Shown in pieces: positions 42,530-52,090 of a stretch of 64,000 nt of DNA (position 1 is the stretch's first letter; each line of letters begins with the position of its first letter). A program made the position numbers and the translations under genes. The DNA comes from Mesorhizobium sophorae (GTDB taxonomy: Bacteria > Pseudomonadota > Alphaproteobacteria > Rhizobiales > Rhizobiaceae): positions 62,001-126,000 of the forward strand of contig NZ_NNRI01000021.1 in assembly GCF_002270415.1 (NCBI RefSeq), written 5' to 3'. The notes beneath the pieces were generated by a model. The model was not told the origin of the DNA, did no database searches, and saw only the letters and a list, made by a program, of their open reading frames with translations.

Positions 42530-42532
42530 ATT

Positions 42533-43780
42533 ATGGAAGAGAGCGTACAGCGCATCGAACCGGCACGCCTGACGGATGTATCCGAATCAATGTCGGATGC
42601 GCTGGCGGAGCTATCGGCTACATCGGCTATTTTGGGCCAAAGCTTGCACCCGCGTACCGCTGCCAATCTCGCCGATCTCGTGCGCATCATGAACACCTAC
42701 TACAGCAACCTGATCGAGGGCCATGATACGCGCCCGCGCGACATCGAACGGGCGTTGGCCGGAAACTTCGATCGAGACGAGAATCGTCGCAACCTGCAGC
42801 TCGAGGCGGCCGCCCATGTTCGCCTGCAAGCGGAGATCGACCGTATGGCCGCCGAGGGGCGGTTGCGGGAGCCGGCATCGGTAGATTTTCTGCGATGGCT
42901 GCATGCGGAATTTTATCGCGATGCGGAAGCGCCCATGCTGAGCATCAAGGGCGCCGGCCGTGAATTTGTCATGGCGCCAGGCGAATGGCGATCGAAGCCA
43001 GAGCATGACGTCGCTGTCGGCCGGCATGAGCCGCCTTCGAGCGAGCGTGTCGACGATTTCATGCAGTACTTTGCCATGCGCTATCGCTTCGACAAGCTGG
43101 GCAAGGCCGGGCGCATCCTGGCCATTCCTGCTGCGCATCACCGTTTCAACTACATTCACCCCTTCCCCGACGGCAACGGTCGCGTCAGCCGATTGATGAG
43201 CCACGCCATGGCCCATGAGGCCGGGATTGCTGCGCATGGACTGTGGTCGATCTCGCGCGGTCTGGCACGCGGCGCGAAAAGCCGCACGGACTACAAGCGC
43301 ATGATGGATCATGCCGATATGCCCCGCCAAGGGGATCTCGTCGGACGCGGCAACCTCTCCGAACGCGTGCTCGGTGATTTTACCTTATGGTTCCTGCAGG
43401 TGTGCATCGATCAGGTGAGCTTCATGACAGGTCTGTTCGATCTCGATACGCTTGCCAAGCGGCTGCATAGCTATGTGGAGCGCAGCGGCGTGAAGCCCGA
43501 AGCATCTCGTTTCCTGCAAGAAGCGCTTATGCGCGGCGAATTTGACCGCGGCGAAGCATCCCGCATAAGCGGACTGCCCGAGCGCACGGCGCGAAGGGTG
43601 TTTAATGAGGTGATCGGGCTTGGTCTGCTAGCGTCTGACACGCCCAAAGGTCCGGTTTCGCTGCGCTTCCCTGCGGACGCTCTGGACGCGCTGTTTCCGA
43701 AGCTGTTTCCGGAACCTAGCCAACTTGCAACCAGAGGGATCAAATCGGACGCTTCTTGGTCATCCCACAATCCGGTGTGA
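42533..43780 (+). CDS. Fic family protein (probable AMP-transferase)
   Basis: A 415-residue protein. The Fic core motif HPFPDGNGRVSR (209-220) is complete, with the preceding AAHHRFNYI. An N-terminal inhibitory helix motif SNLIEG (58-63; consensus S/T-xxx-E-G/N) shows it is a class II, self-inhibited Fic protein, with a Fic_N-type front part. After about residue 340 a winged-helix segment (RGEASRISGLPERTARRVFNEV) could bind DNA. It would attach AMP to a target protein. No strong Shine-Dalgarno precedes the ATG at 42533. The upstream octamer repeats suggest tight regulation. Confidence 0.9.
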   Translation: MEESVQRIEPARLTDVSESMSDALAELSATSAILGQSLHPRTAANLADLVRIMNTYYSNLIEGHDTRPRDIERALAGNFDRDENRRNLQLEAAAHVRLQAEIDRMAAEGRLREPASVDFLRWLHAEFYRDAEAPMLSIKGAGREFVMAPGEWRSKPEHDVAVGRHEPPSSERVDDFMQYFAMRYRFDKLGKAGRILAIPAAHHRFNYIHPFPDGNGRVSRLMSHAMAHEAGIAAHGLWSISRGLARGAKSRTDYKRMMDHADMPRQGDLVGRGNLSERVLGDFTLWFLQVCIDQVSFMTGLFDLDTLAKRLHSYVERSGVKPEASRFLQEALMRGEFDRGEASRISGLPERTARRVFNEVIGLGLLASDTPKGPVSLRFPADALDALFPKLFPEPSQLATRGIKSDASWSSHNPV

Positions 43781-43953
43781 ACCGGTCGAAAGGCGAGCCG
43801 TCGCTGAAAGTCCATCTCTGCGACACCCACAACATGGCTCAGTGGGGTCAGAATATCGATGAATCCCTAGTATCCAAGCCTATGGGCTAAGTCCTGGGGA
43901 GACCTCAATATGGGCAATCCACCTAGTCTTAGTCTAGTACCTGTGCACAGAGA

Positions 43954-44226
43954 TTATGACTCTTTGGCTGTTGGTTTTGGATAGGCCCGGGCCATTTTGG
44001 TTCGGGCCTGCTCGGTTGAGAACATCCAGTTGATGCGAGCGGCACTTGCGTTGCGCTGGTGTTCCCAAGCCGCGACCTCGGCGACGAGGCGGGAGCGGCT
44101 TTCGATGCGGCGGTCGAGGCACTGGTTGCGCAGAACGCCGATTTCGATCTCGACCATGTTGAGCCAGCTTGCATGTTTGGGCGTGTAGTGGAACTCCAGC
44201 CGTCTGAGGACGCGTTGTCGTACTGC
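43954..44226 (-). mobile_element. IS630-type transposase C-terminal remnant
   Basis: On the minus strand the frame reads RRLEFHYTPKHASWLNMVE, then IGVLRNQCLDRRIES and a TEQARTKMARAYP ending. This is the C-terminal part of an IS630-family transposase including the last acidic residue of the DDE site. The rest of the transposase is missing and a stop precedes the fragment, so it is dead. It differs from the intact IS630 element at 59867-60927. Confidence 0.8.
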
Positions 44227-44588
44227 ACTTGTATGGGGATGTTTTTGTCAACGGTCTTTTTTGCGTCCATTCATTGGGCCTCGTTTGCGTTTAGGGCAGC
44301 TGCTCCATCCGCGACAGAAGCAGCCGCCGCTGGCTTATCGATCGCGGACGTCGATACCGAGGGAGCCTGCGCGTGGCGAGACAATGCTCTCGCGTACTTG
44401 TATGCGGCGGGTGCTTTGACCCAGCCATGATGCAGTAATGCGCATCGCGAGCAAGGCTCCGGGGCGGCGGGACCATTCTTAATTACGGTGCAAAGCCCAT
44501 GTGCAGTGCCGGTTCGCCACCGCCTCGGATCGTTGGGAGTCTGGCGCTGTTGGCGCGTCAGGCCCCGATAGCTTGATCCTCTTCTTCG
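44227..44588. other. stretch between transposase fragments
   Basis: About 360 bases between the IS630 remnant and the IS110 transposase stop. No gene is supported. It probably contains the right end of the IS110 element, which has no inverted repeats to mark it. Confidence 0.35.
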
Positions 44589-45758
44589 TTATCCAGCGGA
44601 CCGCACTGCGACGCCCTGCGGGATCTCGCCCATGGTGGCCATGCGCCAGAGCGCGATGAGCAGGCGCCGCGCGACGGCCACGATCATGGTCTTGCGCGTG
44701 CCGCCCCGACCATCCTCGGTGCGCTTCCGAAACCACTGCGCCAAAGCGCTATCCTTCTGGAACCGGAGAAAGCGCCAGGCCAGTTGGATCATCCCGCGCC
44801 GTACCCGGGCATTGCCGGCTCTTGCGAGGCCTCTCTCGCGCCGTCGCGCGCCGCTCTCATCCGGAGAGCCGGTGAGGCCGGCATAGCGGGCGACCGCCTT
44901 TCGATCCCGGAGACGGCGTGACAGAATCTCGTTGACGAGCATATCCGCGGTTTCGACGCCGACGCCGATGACGCTCGAGATCAGGCGAACCATCGCGTGA
45001 GGTCCCTTCTCGACGGCCGAGGCCGTCTCCAGCTTGCGCAGGCGTTCCTGCTCGATGGCCTTGATCTGTTCGCGCACCAGACGCAGCCGGGCCATGTCGC
45101 GGCGAAACTCAGCCTGGGTATTTTCAGGGAGAGGGGAGCCTTCCGCCGTGCGCAACGCAGCAAGCTTCTCCTCCGCCTTGCGCAACGTCGGATTGAACCC
45201 ACGAATTCCCAGGCGCGCGAGCGCCGCCTTCATGCGGTTGACGATGCGCGTGCGATCGCAGACCAGCTTTTCCCGCTCGCGGTTCGGCCGCTTGGCGTCT
45301 TCCTCTTCGATGGTCGGAATAGCCGCCATGCTGCAGTGGCGCTTTTCTCCGCGCAGCCAGCCGAGGAAGGCGCGCATCAGCAACTCCGTGTCGAGGCGAT
45401 CAGTCTTCGCACGCCGGTGCTCACGTGACACGGCGACGCTCGATGGATGCATGACATAGGCTTCGATGCCGCGCGACCTGAGCCAGCGCGCCAGCCAAAA
45501 ACCGTCACGCCCCGCCTCGAAGGCGACAACGATGCGTTCGATCTCGCGCTCCGCCTGGGCCGCTTCCTCGCGCCAGCGATGCAGGAGCCGCAGCAACCCA
45601 TCCTCATCGGGCGCCAGCTTCTTCAGGTGGTGTCGTTCGACGCCCGGCAGCATTCCCGCGACAAGCCAACTCGATTGACTCATCTCGATGACGACAACGA
45701 GTGTGCTATCCTGATTCAGGGTGGCGACGGACCGGCTCAGATCGTTTGATTGCGGCAT
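44589..45758 (-). mobile_element. IS110 family element, transposase gene
   Basis: A 389-residue DEDD transposase of the IS110 family. The N-terminal RuvC-like domain has VVVIEMSQSSWLV (Glu where many members have Asp), VVAFEAGRDGFWLARWL and HRRAKTDRLDTELLMRAFL. The C-terminal domain has LISSVIGVGVETADMLVNEI and AGLTGSPDESGARRRERGL with the conserved serine, typical of Transposase_20. The ATG at 45758 follows GGAGA. IS110 elements move with a bridge RNA encoded beside the gene; only about 100 bases remain upstream before the next element. Confidence 0.85.
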
Positions 45759-47313
45759 GGGGCTCTCCATCGGGTTGGTTGGAAGCGCCGAAAGTGCCAC
45801 CTTCGCCGCCAGCCCCATAGCATCTTAAATGTGAGATTGAGGCGACTTCTCCAGAAAATGAGACCGGTAATTTCTCTGGGGATACTGCGGGCACCCTTCC
45901 GACAGCCAGAGCCAAACGTGCGCCCATTATTCAAGCCCAGCCGATCGCGAAGTTCGCAATTGATCTCCGCCGTCCGGACTTGCATGAGCATGTGGGCCCC
46001 GTAGGAGGACCTGCGCATCTGCTGCTTTTTGACCATCCGCTTGCCGACGAGTGAATTCACCGCCGACTCGGCCAGAGCGGAGGCAACGCGAAGCCCAGCC
46101 CGATAGCGCTTTCCATAGTTGACGATCGCGCCGCGATTTGAATGGACATAGGTCAGGAGCTGCGAGGCGAGGCTAAAAAGCCGTGCGATCGAGAACTCGC
46201 CGTCCCTTTGCGAGTCTTTCAGTCTCGCCAGGAGTTGCTCCAGGTCGCGGATCGCGCCATCGACCCGCCCGTGCCAGAGACGCCACTTCACGGCTTTGAT
46301 GTCCCTGTCGATGGTTGGAAGCACTTCAAAAGGGTCGGACTGGGAACGATGTGATCGGCGATCTGCTGCATGGGCTGGATCTTCATGGCAATGTGGAACC
46401 AGTCGATGATGTGGGCTGTCGGCTTCGGCATGGCGCGGGGCAGCCGCTTCAGGATTTCGGCGCCGTCCGAGATCACGGTGACGTTGCCAAAGCCGCAATA
46501 GCCTTCTTGCTGAAGTGCGTGGAGGGCTCGATCCCGGATTGCAGCCTGGTCGGTGTTGCTGGTCACGAGGTAGCGGCCACCGACATCACCCCGACCGCCG
46601 CGGCCGCATCGAGCTACAACGAGCTCGAAGTTTCGCGCGGAATTGGGATCGGCGCTGCGAACATGTGCCGTATCGATGCTGATGACGAACTCTTTGCGTC
46701 GGTCGCCGGGAAGCTGCATTTCAAGCTGGCTTCGATCGTGCCTTTGAGCTCGCGCGCGCCTTTCTTCCTTCGCGATCTGTTCATCGAGCCGTTCACCGAT
46801 CCTGATGGTCCGCTTGCGCACGGTCACGTACGTCTCGGTGGGTTCAATGGGCAGAAATTCGCCAAGCACCTTCGCTGCCTGCCGATACGGCATCATGCTT
46901 CCCAATCGCGCCGTCAGTTCAATCAGTTCAGGCGTGGCTCGATCAGGGCAGATCTCGTTGAGTGGTGCGAAGGCAGCGACCATGCCAGGATGGCACTTCC
47001 GGCAGAGCATCCAACGGGGATTGCGAACCTCCACCGTGCCGAAGACAGTCCGGATTTTGCGCGTCGTATAGCCCTTGACCGGCCGGAACGTGTGGCAATC
47101 CGGGCAGACGCGGCGAAAGAGCGAGTAGGTCTCCGCCTCGTGGCTGACGACCGCGCTCTGCAGGGCCGCCATGATTTTCTTTCCATCGTCGATCGAGAAG
47201 CCGATATCGCCGTCGAACAAGCCCTTCCAGCTCTTGTCGATGCGGACCTCCTTCCGGCAGGTGTCGCCAAATTCGTTCCTGCCCTCGATCGTGATCGTCC
47301 ATTCCACTGCCAT
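45737..47313 (-). pseudogene. ISKra4-type transposase, frameshifted
   Basis: The N-terminal part starts MAVEWTITIEGRNEFGD (ATG 47313, AAGGAGG just upstream). It has a Cys-rich zinc-binding region (CPDCHTFRPVKGYTTRKI; MLCRKCHPGM), the core VISIDTAHVR, VISDGAEILKRLP and DWFHIAMKIQ. Near 46336 the frame must shift to join QSDPFEVLPTIDRDIKAVKWRLWHG and, further on, ALAESAVNSLVGKRMVKKQQMR, the conserved C terminus with the catalytic Glu. Unshifted, it closes at 46288. The C-terminal frame reads through the terminal inverted repeat to 45737. The element is probably inactive unless the shift is a sequencing error or programmed. Confidence 0.75.
45860..45881 (+). repeat. left terminal inverted repeat of the ISKra4-type element
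   Basis: GAGACCGGTAATTTCTCTGG plus GG; exact reverse complement of the sequence at 47374-47395. Confidence 0.85.
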
Positions 47314-47373
47314 CGCTGCCTCCTTGAAGAAGCGACGGTGATGGACTGCTTGGGCCAAACAACCCGTATTCGA

Positions 47374-47395
47374 CCCCAGAGAAATTACCGGTCTC
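47374..47395 (+). repeat. right terminal inverted repeat of the ISKra4-type element
   Basis: CCCCAGAGAAATTACCGGTC plus TC; 22 of 22 bases match the left repeat in inverted orientation. Confidence 0.85.
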
Positions 47396-47493
47396 GCGGC
47401 AATCGAGGCTGGCGATCCGGCCTTGGCCGCAGAAGGATGGCTGCCCATTTACAGGCCGGGATCGAGCGCATCTTCGGTAAGCGCAGCTGGTGA
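47396..47493 (+). pseudogene. C-terminal fragment of a GntR/FCD regulator
   Basis: Right after the element, GCGGCAATCGAG and onward read AAIEAGDPALAAE. After a one-base shift, MAAHLQAGIERIFGKRSW and a stop follow. This matches the end of FCD-domain GntR regulators (AI.AGDP..A...M..HL). Both the insertion and the frameshift show that the gene is dead. The upstream part is no longer recognisable left of the insertion. Confidence 0.5.
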
Positions 47494-47719
47494 TTCCAAG
47501 TCAAGGGCACCCGGAAGCATTCAAATGCCAACTTGCACTCGCATGGGATGGGACCGCTAATCGGAAGCCGGCCGCCTGCTACAGCAGGCAATCTCACGCC
47601 GGCATGCCATCGCATTTTCGATGAGGGGCCTGCCGGGATCACGTCATTTTACCATAAGGTTGAGGACGATCGGCGTATCTTCCTTGGTCGAGACCGCGAA
47701 GCCCGTCCCACGTTGACAA

Positions 47720-48757
47720 TCAGCCGCGATCGGCCGGCAGGCCATGATAGGCGTTGTGGAGCAGAGTGCGGATTGCCGCGCGCTCGAGAGGGCGAGGGTT
47801 CGGATAGGGGCTCGAAACGGCGATATCTGCGGCCTTGTCCAGCCCGTCCTCCGGCATGCCAATATTTTTAAGGGCGACTGGCGCACCGATCGCTTTGGAC
47901 AGACTATGAAGCCCATCAACGGCGTCTTTCACCCCGAGAGCGCGCGCGATCCGCCCCATGGCCTCGGGTGCTGACGTGGCGTTGTAGGCGGTCGCATGCG
48001 GTAGCACGATCGCATGGGTTTCGGCGTGCGGCAGATTGAATGAGCCTGCGAGCACGTGGCAGAGCTTGTGGTGGAGCGCCATCGCGGCACTGCCGAGCAC
48101 TGATCCGCACAGCCATGCGCCATAGAGCGCATCGTCATGGCCGGCGTGGCCCTTCGGCAAGGCCGCAGCCAGCGCGCGAATGCCTTCCTCCGCCATCAGC
48201 GAGACGATCGGATTTCCGTCTGTAGCGAAGAGTCCCTCGACCGCATGGGCGATGGCATTCAGTCCGCTCGTCATTGCAAAGGCATCGGGCAGCGTCGTCA
48301 GCAGATCGGGGTCGTAGATGACGGCCTCTGGCTGGATGCGTGCGTCGCGTCTGGTGGTTTTCAGGCCACCTTCAGTCTCGCCGAGAATGTCGGTCATTTC
48401 CGATCCGGCGTAGCTGGTCGGAATAACGAGTTGATTGAAATCGGTCCTGAGCGCTATGGCTTTGCCGAGCCCGGTGGACGACCCGCCGCCCAAAGAGACT
48501 ATGCCGTCGATACCATTTTCCAAGACAAAGGCGACGGCCTTCTCTGTGACATCAACGGGCGTGTGCATCACGGCATAGGGATACGCTGTGCCGCCGACGG
48601 CTCGCGCCAGCTCCTCGCACGAGGCCGCCTGATGTGGTGTGGCGACAACCATCGGCCGCGCCATGCCGAGGCGCCTGGCCTCCGTTGCCGCTTCAGCAAT
48701 TCGCCCACGTCCGAAGATCACTCGTGTGGGCAGCGGCACATGAACGAACGGCTTCAT
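47720..48757 (-). CDS. maleylacetate reductase
   Basis: A 345-residue iron-type alcohol dehydrogenase-fold enzyme. IVSLGGGSSTGLGKAIALR binds NAD(P)H, and PTSYAGSEMTDILGETEGGLKTT and TSGLNAIAHAVEGLFA are the maleylacetate reductase signatures. It reduces maleylacetate to 3-oxoadipate, the step after hydroxyquinol ring cleavage. It is the last gene of the hydroxyquinol operon and overlaps the livM-type gene end (ATGA). The metal-ligand His residues of true iron alcohol dehydrogenases are replaced in this family. Confidence 0.85.
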   Translation of the reverse strand: MKPFVHVPLPTRVIFGRGRIAEAATEARRLGMARPMVVATPHQAASCEELARAVGGTAYPYAVMHTPVDVTEKAVAFVLENGIDGIVSLGGGSSTGLGKAIALRTDFNQLVIPTSYAGSEMTDILGETEGGLKTTRRDARIQPEAVIYDPDLLTTLPDAFAMTSGLNAIAHAVEGLFATDGNPIVSLMAEEGIRALAAALPKGHAGHDDALYGAWLCGSVLGSAAMALHHKLCHVLAGSFNLPHAETHAIVLPHATAYNATSAPEAMGRIARALGVKDAVDGLHSLSKAIGAPVALKNIGMPEDGLDKAADIAVSSPYPNPRPLERAAIRTLLHNAYHGLPADRG

Positions 48758-49770
48758 CGCAAGTCCTCTCTGGTTTCAACGCGATAGCCGACAGGAAGCA
48801 GCGATATGCCGAGACGATCGGATACCAGGCCCCAGATTCCCTTCGGAGAGATGACCATAATGACGATGGCGAGCACGCCGAGGATCATAAGATAAATGGA
48901 GCCGAGGTCGGCAAGGAACTCGCGCAGGATAAAAAAGAGGATGGTGCCGATAATCGGCCCCTCGATCGTGCCGATACCGCCGATTACCACCATGAAGATC
49001 ACAAGCACCGTCCAGTCGTTAACGCTGAAGGCGGCATCGGGCGCGATGCGGAGCTTCTGCAAGAAGATCAGCGATCCGACCATGGCGGTCGCGGCGGAAA
49101 CGCAGACATAGACGGCAAGCTTGATCCGAGGAATGGCGATGCCCAGGCTCAAGGACGCCGTCTCGCTGTCACGGATGGCTGTCAGCGCCAGGCCGATCCG
49201 CGAGCGTAGGAGCATATAGACGAATGCCACCGAACCGACGCCGAGCATCAATGCGGCCCAGTAGATAAGTGACTCTCTCATCGCTTTCGAACCGGCCATC
49301 TCCTTCATGATAGTGATCGGCAGGCTCGACCCTGACCCTCCCCCGAGGGAGGACATCTGGGCGAAGACGAGGCGGAAAACCTCCGCCACCACCCATGTTC
49401 CGATCGCGAAATAGGCGCCGTTGAGCCGGAACACGAGCTTGGCGACCGGAATGGAGACGAGTGCCGCGGCGATGCCCGCCGCCGGGATCGCGGCGAGCGG
49501 ATGCATCCCGGCATGGATGGCAAGCGTGAACAGCATGTAGCCGCCGAAGCCGACATAAGCCTGCTGGCCCACCGAGACGAGACCCGTATAACCGGCGAGC
49601 AGATTCCAAAGGCTGGCGAGCGCCAGATAGATCATGACCTCGCCAATGAGGCGCAGCGTGGCCGTCGATGCCCATGCGGGTGCAGCCGCGAGCAAGACGA
49701 CAAGAGCAATGGCAGTGACGAGCGCAAAACGGCTGAGCATCGTGGAGCGGGTGACATGGTGCGTGCTCAT
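48754..49770 (-). CDS. livM: LIV-type ABC transporter permease (LivM-like)
   Basis: A 338-residue membrane protein of the LivM group: LLAGYTGLVSVGQQAYVGFGGYMLFTL near the start, the coupling region GLALTAIRDSETASLSLGI, and VVIGGIGTIEGPIIGTILFF. It pairs with the LivH-like permease, overlapping its end (ATGA). Transporters of this type encoded with aromatic catabolic genes import aromatic acids rather than branched amino acids. Confidence 0.85.
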   Translation of the reverse strand: MSTHHVTRSTMLSRFALVTAIALVVLLAAAPAWASTATLRLIGEVMIYLALASLWNLLAGYTGLVSVGQQAYVGFGGYMLFTLAIHAGMHPLAAIPAAGIAAALVSIPVAKLVFRLNGAYFAIGTWVVAEVFRLVFAQMSSLGGGSGSSLPITIMKEMAGSKAMRESLIYWAALMLGVGSVAFVYMLLRSRIGLALTAIRDSETASLSLGIAIPRIKLAVYVCVSAATAMVGSLIFLQKLRIAPDAAFSVNDWTVLVIFMVVIGGIGTIEGPIIGTILFFILREFLADLGSIYLMILGVLAIVIMVISPKGIWGLVSDRLGISLLPVGYRVETREDLR

Positions 49771-50633
49771 GTAACCCCTCTGGGGAAAAGGCCTTGCGGC
49801 CTGACGGCTAGGATGACGAGGAAGACGAGATGACCAGCCAGTACCTGCCAGCCGGGGTCGATCTGCGCCCCGACTGCCTGGGCGACGCCAAGGATGATCC
49901 CGCCGGCGAGCGTGCCCCAGAGATTGCCGAGGCCGCCGATGATGACCGCTTCGAACCCGAAGATCAGTCGGCTAGGCCCCATGAAAGGGTCGAAATTGGC
50001 GCGGACCGCGAGAAACACGCCCGCCATGGCGACCACGGCCATAGAGAGTGCCATCGCCCAGGCATAGACGCGCCGGTTGTCGCAGCCCATGAGCTGGGAG
50101 ACCTCCGGATCATCTGACACGGCGCGAAAAGCCCGCCCCGCCGGGCTGTGGAACAAGAGGACTTGCAGTGCCCAGACCACGGCAATGGCGCTGAGGAAGG
50201 TGAGCAGCGGAAAATAGCCGATGTCTATCCCTGGAACGAGGCTAAAGCTCCCGATCTCGAGAGAGCCCGCATTCAGTTTTCGGCTGTCAGCGCTATAGAT
50301 TTCCAAGAGAGCGTTTTGAATGATGACGGACAGGCCGAAGGTGACCAGCAGCGGCGGAAGAATATCCTTGTCGAGGGTCCTGTTCAGTATGCCGAGTTGC
50401 AGGCCGTAGCCGAAGGCCGCAGCCGCCGGTACCACGACGACAAGGCTCGCCAGCGGATGCAGTCCAGTCAACTGAATGACCGTGTAGGCAAGATAGGCGG
50501 CGCCGATGATCAGATCGCCATGGGCGATGTTGACCAGGCGCATGACGCCAAAAATCAGCGACAGGCCCGTGGCAAAGAGCGCATAGAGCCCGCCCACCAA
50601 CATGCCCTGAATGACGATGTTGATCCATCCCAT
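49767..50633 (-). CDS. livH: LIV-type ABC transporter permease (LivH-like)
   Basis: A 288-residue membrane protein: GMLVGGLYALFATGLSLIFGVMRLVNIAHGDLI at the start, RAVSDDPEVSQLMGCDNRRVYAWAMALS (coupling loop), and FEAVIIGGLGNLWGTLAGGI. Standard length and intact. It follows the LivF-like gene by 4 bases. Confidence 0.85.
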   Translation of the reverse strand: MGWINIVIQGMLVGGLYALFATGLSLIFGVMRLVNIAHGDLIIGAAYLAYTVIQLTGLHPLASLVVVVPAAAAFGYGLQLGILNRTLDKDILPPLLVTFGLSVIIQNALLEIYSADSRKLNAGSLEIGSFSLVPGIDIGYFPLLTFLSAIAVVWALQVLLFHSPAGRAFRAVSDDPEVSQLMGCDNRRVYAWAMALSMAVVAMAGVFLAVRANFDPFMGPSRLIFGFEAVIIGGLGNLWGTLAGGIILGVAQAVGAQIDPGWQVLAGHLVFLVILAVRPQGLFPRGVT

Positions 50634-50637
50634 GGGG

Positions 50638-51342
50638 TCAGGTTCCGAAATAGGCGCTGGTGATTTGTTCGCCGGTGAAGGCGTCCGGCTTGCCCTCCAG
50701 CGAAACCTTGCCTTCCAGCATGCACATGAAGCGGTCGGCGACGCTAAGCGCCCGCTTCACGTCTTGCTCGACGAGGATCACGGAAAGACCATTGCCCACG
50801 ACTTTTGGCAGCAATTCGTAGATCTGCTTGATGACCACTGGCGCCAGCCCGAGGCTAAGTTCATCGAGAAGCAGAATATCGGGATTCGACATCAGCCCGC
50901 GGCCGATCGCCAGCATCTGCTGCTGGCCCCCTGACAGTGAGGTCGAGGGTGCATGGCGCTTGTCCCGGAGAACCGGGAAGAGTTCGTACACAGCGGCGGT
51001 CGTCCAAAGACCTGGCCGTCCAACCTTGCCGCCTATAAGGAGGTTTTCTTCAACGCTGAGCGAAGGAAACAGGCGGCGGCCTTCCGGCACCAATGCAATT
51101 CCTTTCGCCACGATCTCGAATGCCGGGATGCGCAGCAGATCTTCGCCCTTGAAGCGAATGGCCCCTCGCCGGTTCTTCACCAAACCGGCGACGCATTTGA
51201 GAAGAGTGCTCTTTCCCGCTCCGTTCGCACCGATGAGGGCGAGCAGCTCCCCCCTGGCCAAAGTGAGGTCGAGGCTGGTCAGAGCCTGCGCATCGCCATG
51301 GAAGGCATCGAGCCCTTCGACGGAAAGCAGCGGTTCAGACAA
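50638..51342 (-). CDS. livF: LIV-type ABC ATPase (LivF-like)
   Basis: A 234-residue ATPase. GANGAGKSTLLKCVAG is Walker A, SLSGGQQQMLAIGRGLMSNPDILLLDE gives the signature and Walker B, and the His switch region is changed to ILVEQDVKRALSVADR, as in LivF. Start TTG 51342 (MSEPLLSVEGLDAFHGD), with GGAGAGG before it, overlapping the end of the LivG-like gene. Confidence 0.85.
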   Translation of the reverse strand: MSEPLLSVEGLDAFHGDAQALTSLDLTLARGELLALIGANGAGKSTLLKCVAGLVKNRRGAIRFKGEDLLRIPAFEIVAKGIALVPEGRRLFPSLSVEENLLIGGKVGRPGLWTTAAVYELFPVLRDKRHAPSTSLSGGQQQMLAIGRGLMSNPDILLLDELSLGLAPVVIKQIYELLPKVVGNGLSVILVEQDVKRALSVADRFMCMLEGKVSLEGKPDAFTGEQITSAYFGT

Positions 51343-52048
51343 GCGCGTCCTCTCCAAGGTAGACGGACTTCACTTCGCTACTGTCCATCACTTTATCCGG
51401 AGCGCCGTCGGCGATCTTCTTGCCAAAATTCACGACAACCAGTCGCTGGGCGACTGACAGCAGCGCGCGCACCACATGTTCGATCCACACGATCGTGACA
51501 CCCGAGGCATGGACTTGGCGCAGCACGTCAAGCAATTCGTGGCACTCACTCTCTGTCAGGCCTCCGGCGATTTCGTCGAGCAGCAGCAGCCGCGGTTCGG
51601 TCGCAAGTGCTCGCGCAAGCTCGAGCCGCTTGCGGCCGAGCAGCGGCAAGGAACCCGCGAGTTGGTTTGCCTTCTTCGACAGCCCCGACAGCTCCAAAGC
51701 CTGCATGGCGTAGTCCACAGAGCCCTCCGCCTTTCGCCCGAAGGTCGCGCCGACAAGCACATTCTCGAACACGGTCATGCCGACAAAGGGATGTGGAATT
51801 TGGAATGAACGGGAAATACCCGAGCGACAACGTGCGGCCGCCCCTTCGCGGGTGATATCGCGACTTTGGAAAGTGATCGTGCCGGTATCTGGCTTCACGG
51901 TACCTGCGATCAGATTGAACAGGGTCGTCTTCCCGGCCCCATTGGGGCCGAGGATTCCGACGAACTCACCTTGTGCGACCTCGAACGAGAAGCTGTCCGT
52001 TACAACGAGCGCACCGTAACGTTTGCTTAGAGAGTCAAGGAGCAGCAT
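51335..52048 (-). CDS. livG: LIV-type ABC ATPase (LivG-like)
   Basis: A 237-residue ATPase. It begins MLLLDSLSKRYGALVVTD, with GPNGAGKTTLFNLIAGT as Walker A, the LivG-specific insertion RSGISRSFQIPHPFVGMTVFENVLVG, a divergent signature GSLPLLGRKRLELARAL (LLGRK instead of LSGGQ) and LLLDEIAGGL. The LSGGQ deviation is common in LivG relatives of catabolic operons. A GTG at 52078 is an alternative start. Confidence 0.85.
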   Translation of the reverse strand: MLLLDSLSKRYGALVVTDSFSFEVAQGEFVGILGPNGAGKTTLFNLIAGTVKPDTGTITFQSRDITREGAAARCRSGISRSFQIPHPFVGMTVFENVLVGATFGRKAEGSVDYAMQALELSGLSKKANQLAGSLPLLGRKRLELARALATEPRLLLLDEIAGGLTESECHELLDVLRQVHASGVTIVWIEHVVRALLSVAQRLVVVNFGKKIADGAPDKVMDSSEVKSVYLGEDALV

Positions 52049-52090
52049 GGTTATGATGCCGTGGGCGGCGTATCCCACCTTCCTCTTTCT

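Larger units (their letters stand above)
45860..47395 (-). mobile_element. ISKra4-type insertion sequence
   Basis: The element is bounded by perfect 22-bp inverted repeats at 45860-45881 and 47374-47395 (ends GAG...CTC), about 1.54 kb in all. It contains the frameshifted transposase gene. No clear target-site duplication was found outside the ends. Right of it is a fragment of a GntR/FCD regulator; left of it is the IS110 element, suggesting nested or successive insertions. Confidence 0.8.

Noticed and set aside
46315..47493. 392-residue plus-strand open frame across the ISKra4-type element
   Set aside because: It is antisense to the transposase. Only its last 18 residues are meaningful, because there it enters the frame of the FCD regulator fragment right of the element.
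47574..47589. GCCTGC-TACA-GCAGGC hairpin
   Set aside because: A tight stem without a T-run, not placed at the end of a supported gene; not called as a terminator.
49969..51498. Several plus-strand frames opposite the LIV-type transporter genes
   Set aside because: All are antisense to complete ABC genes with intact motifs.
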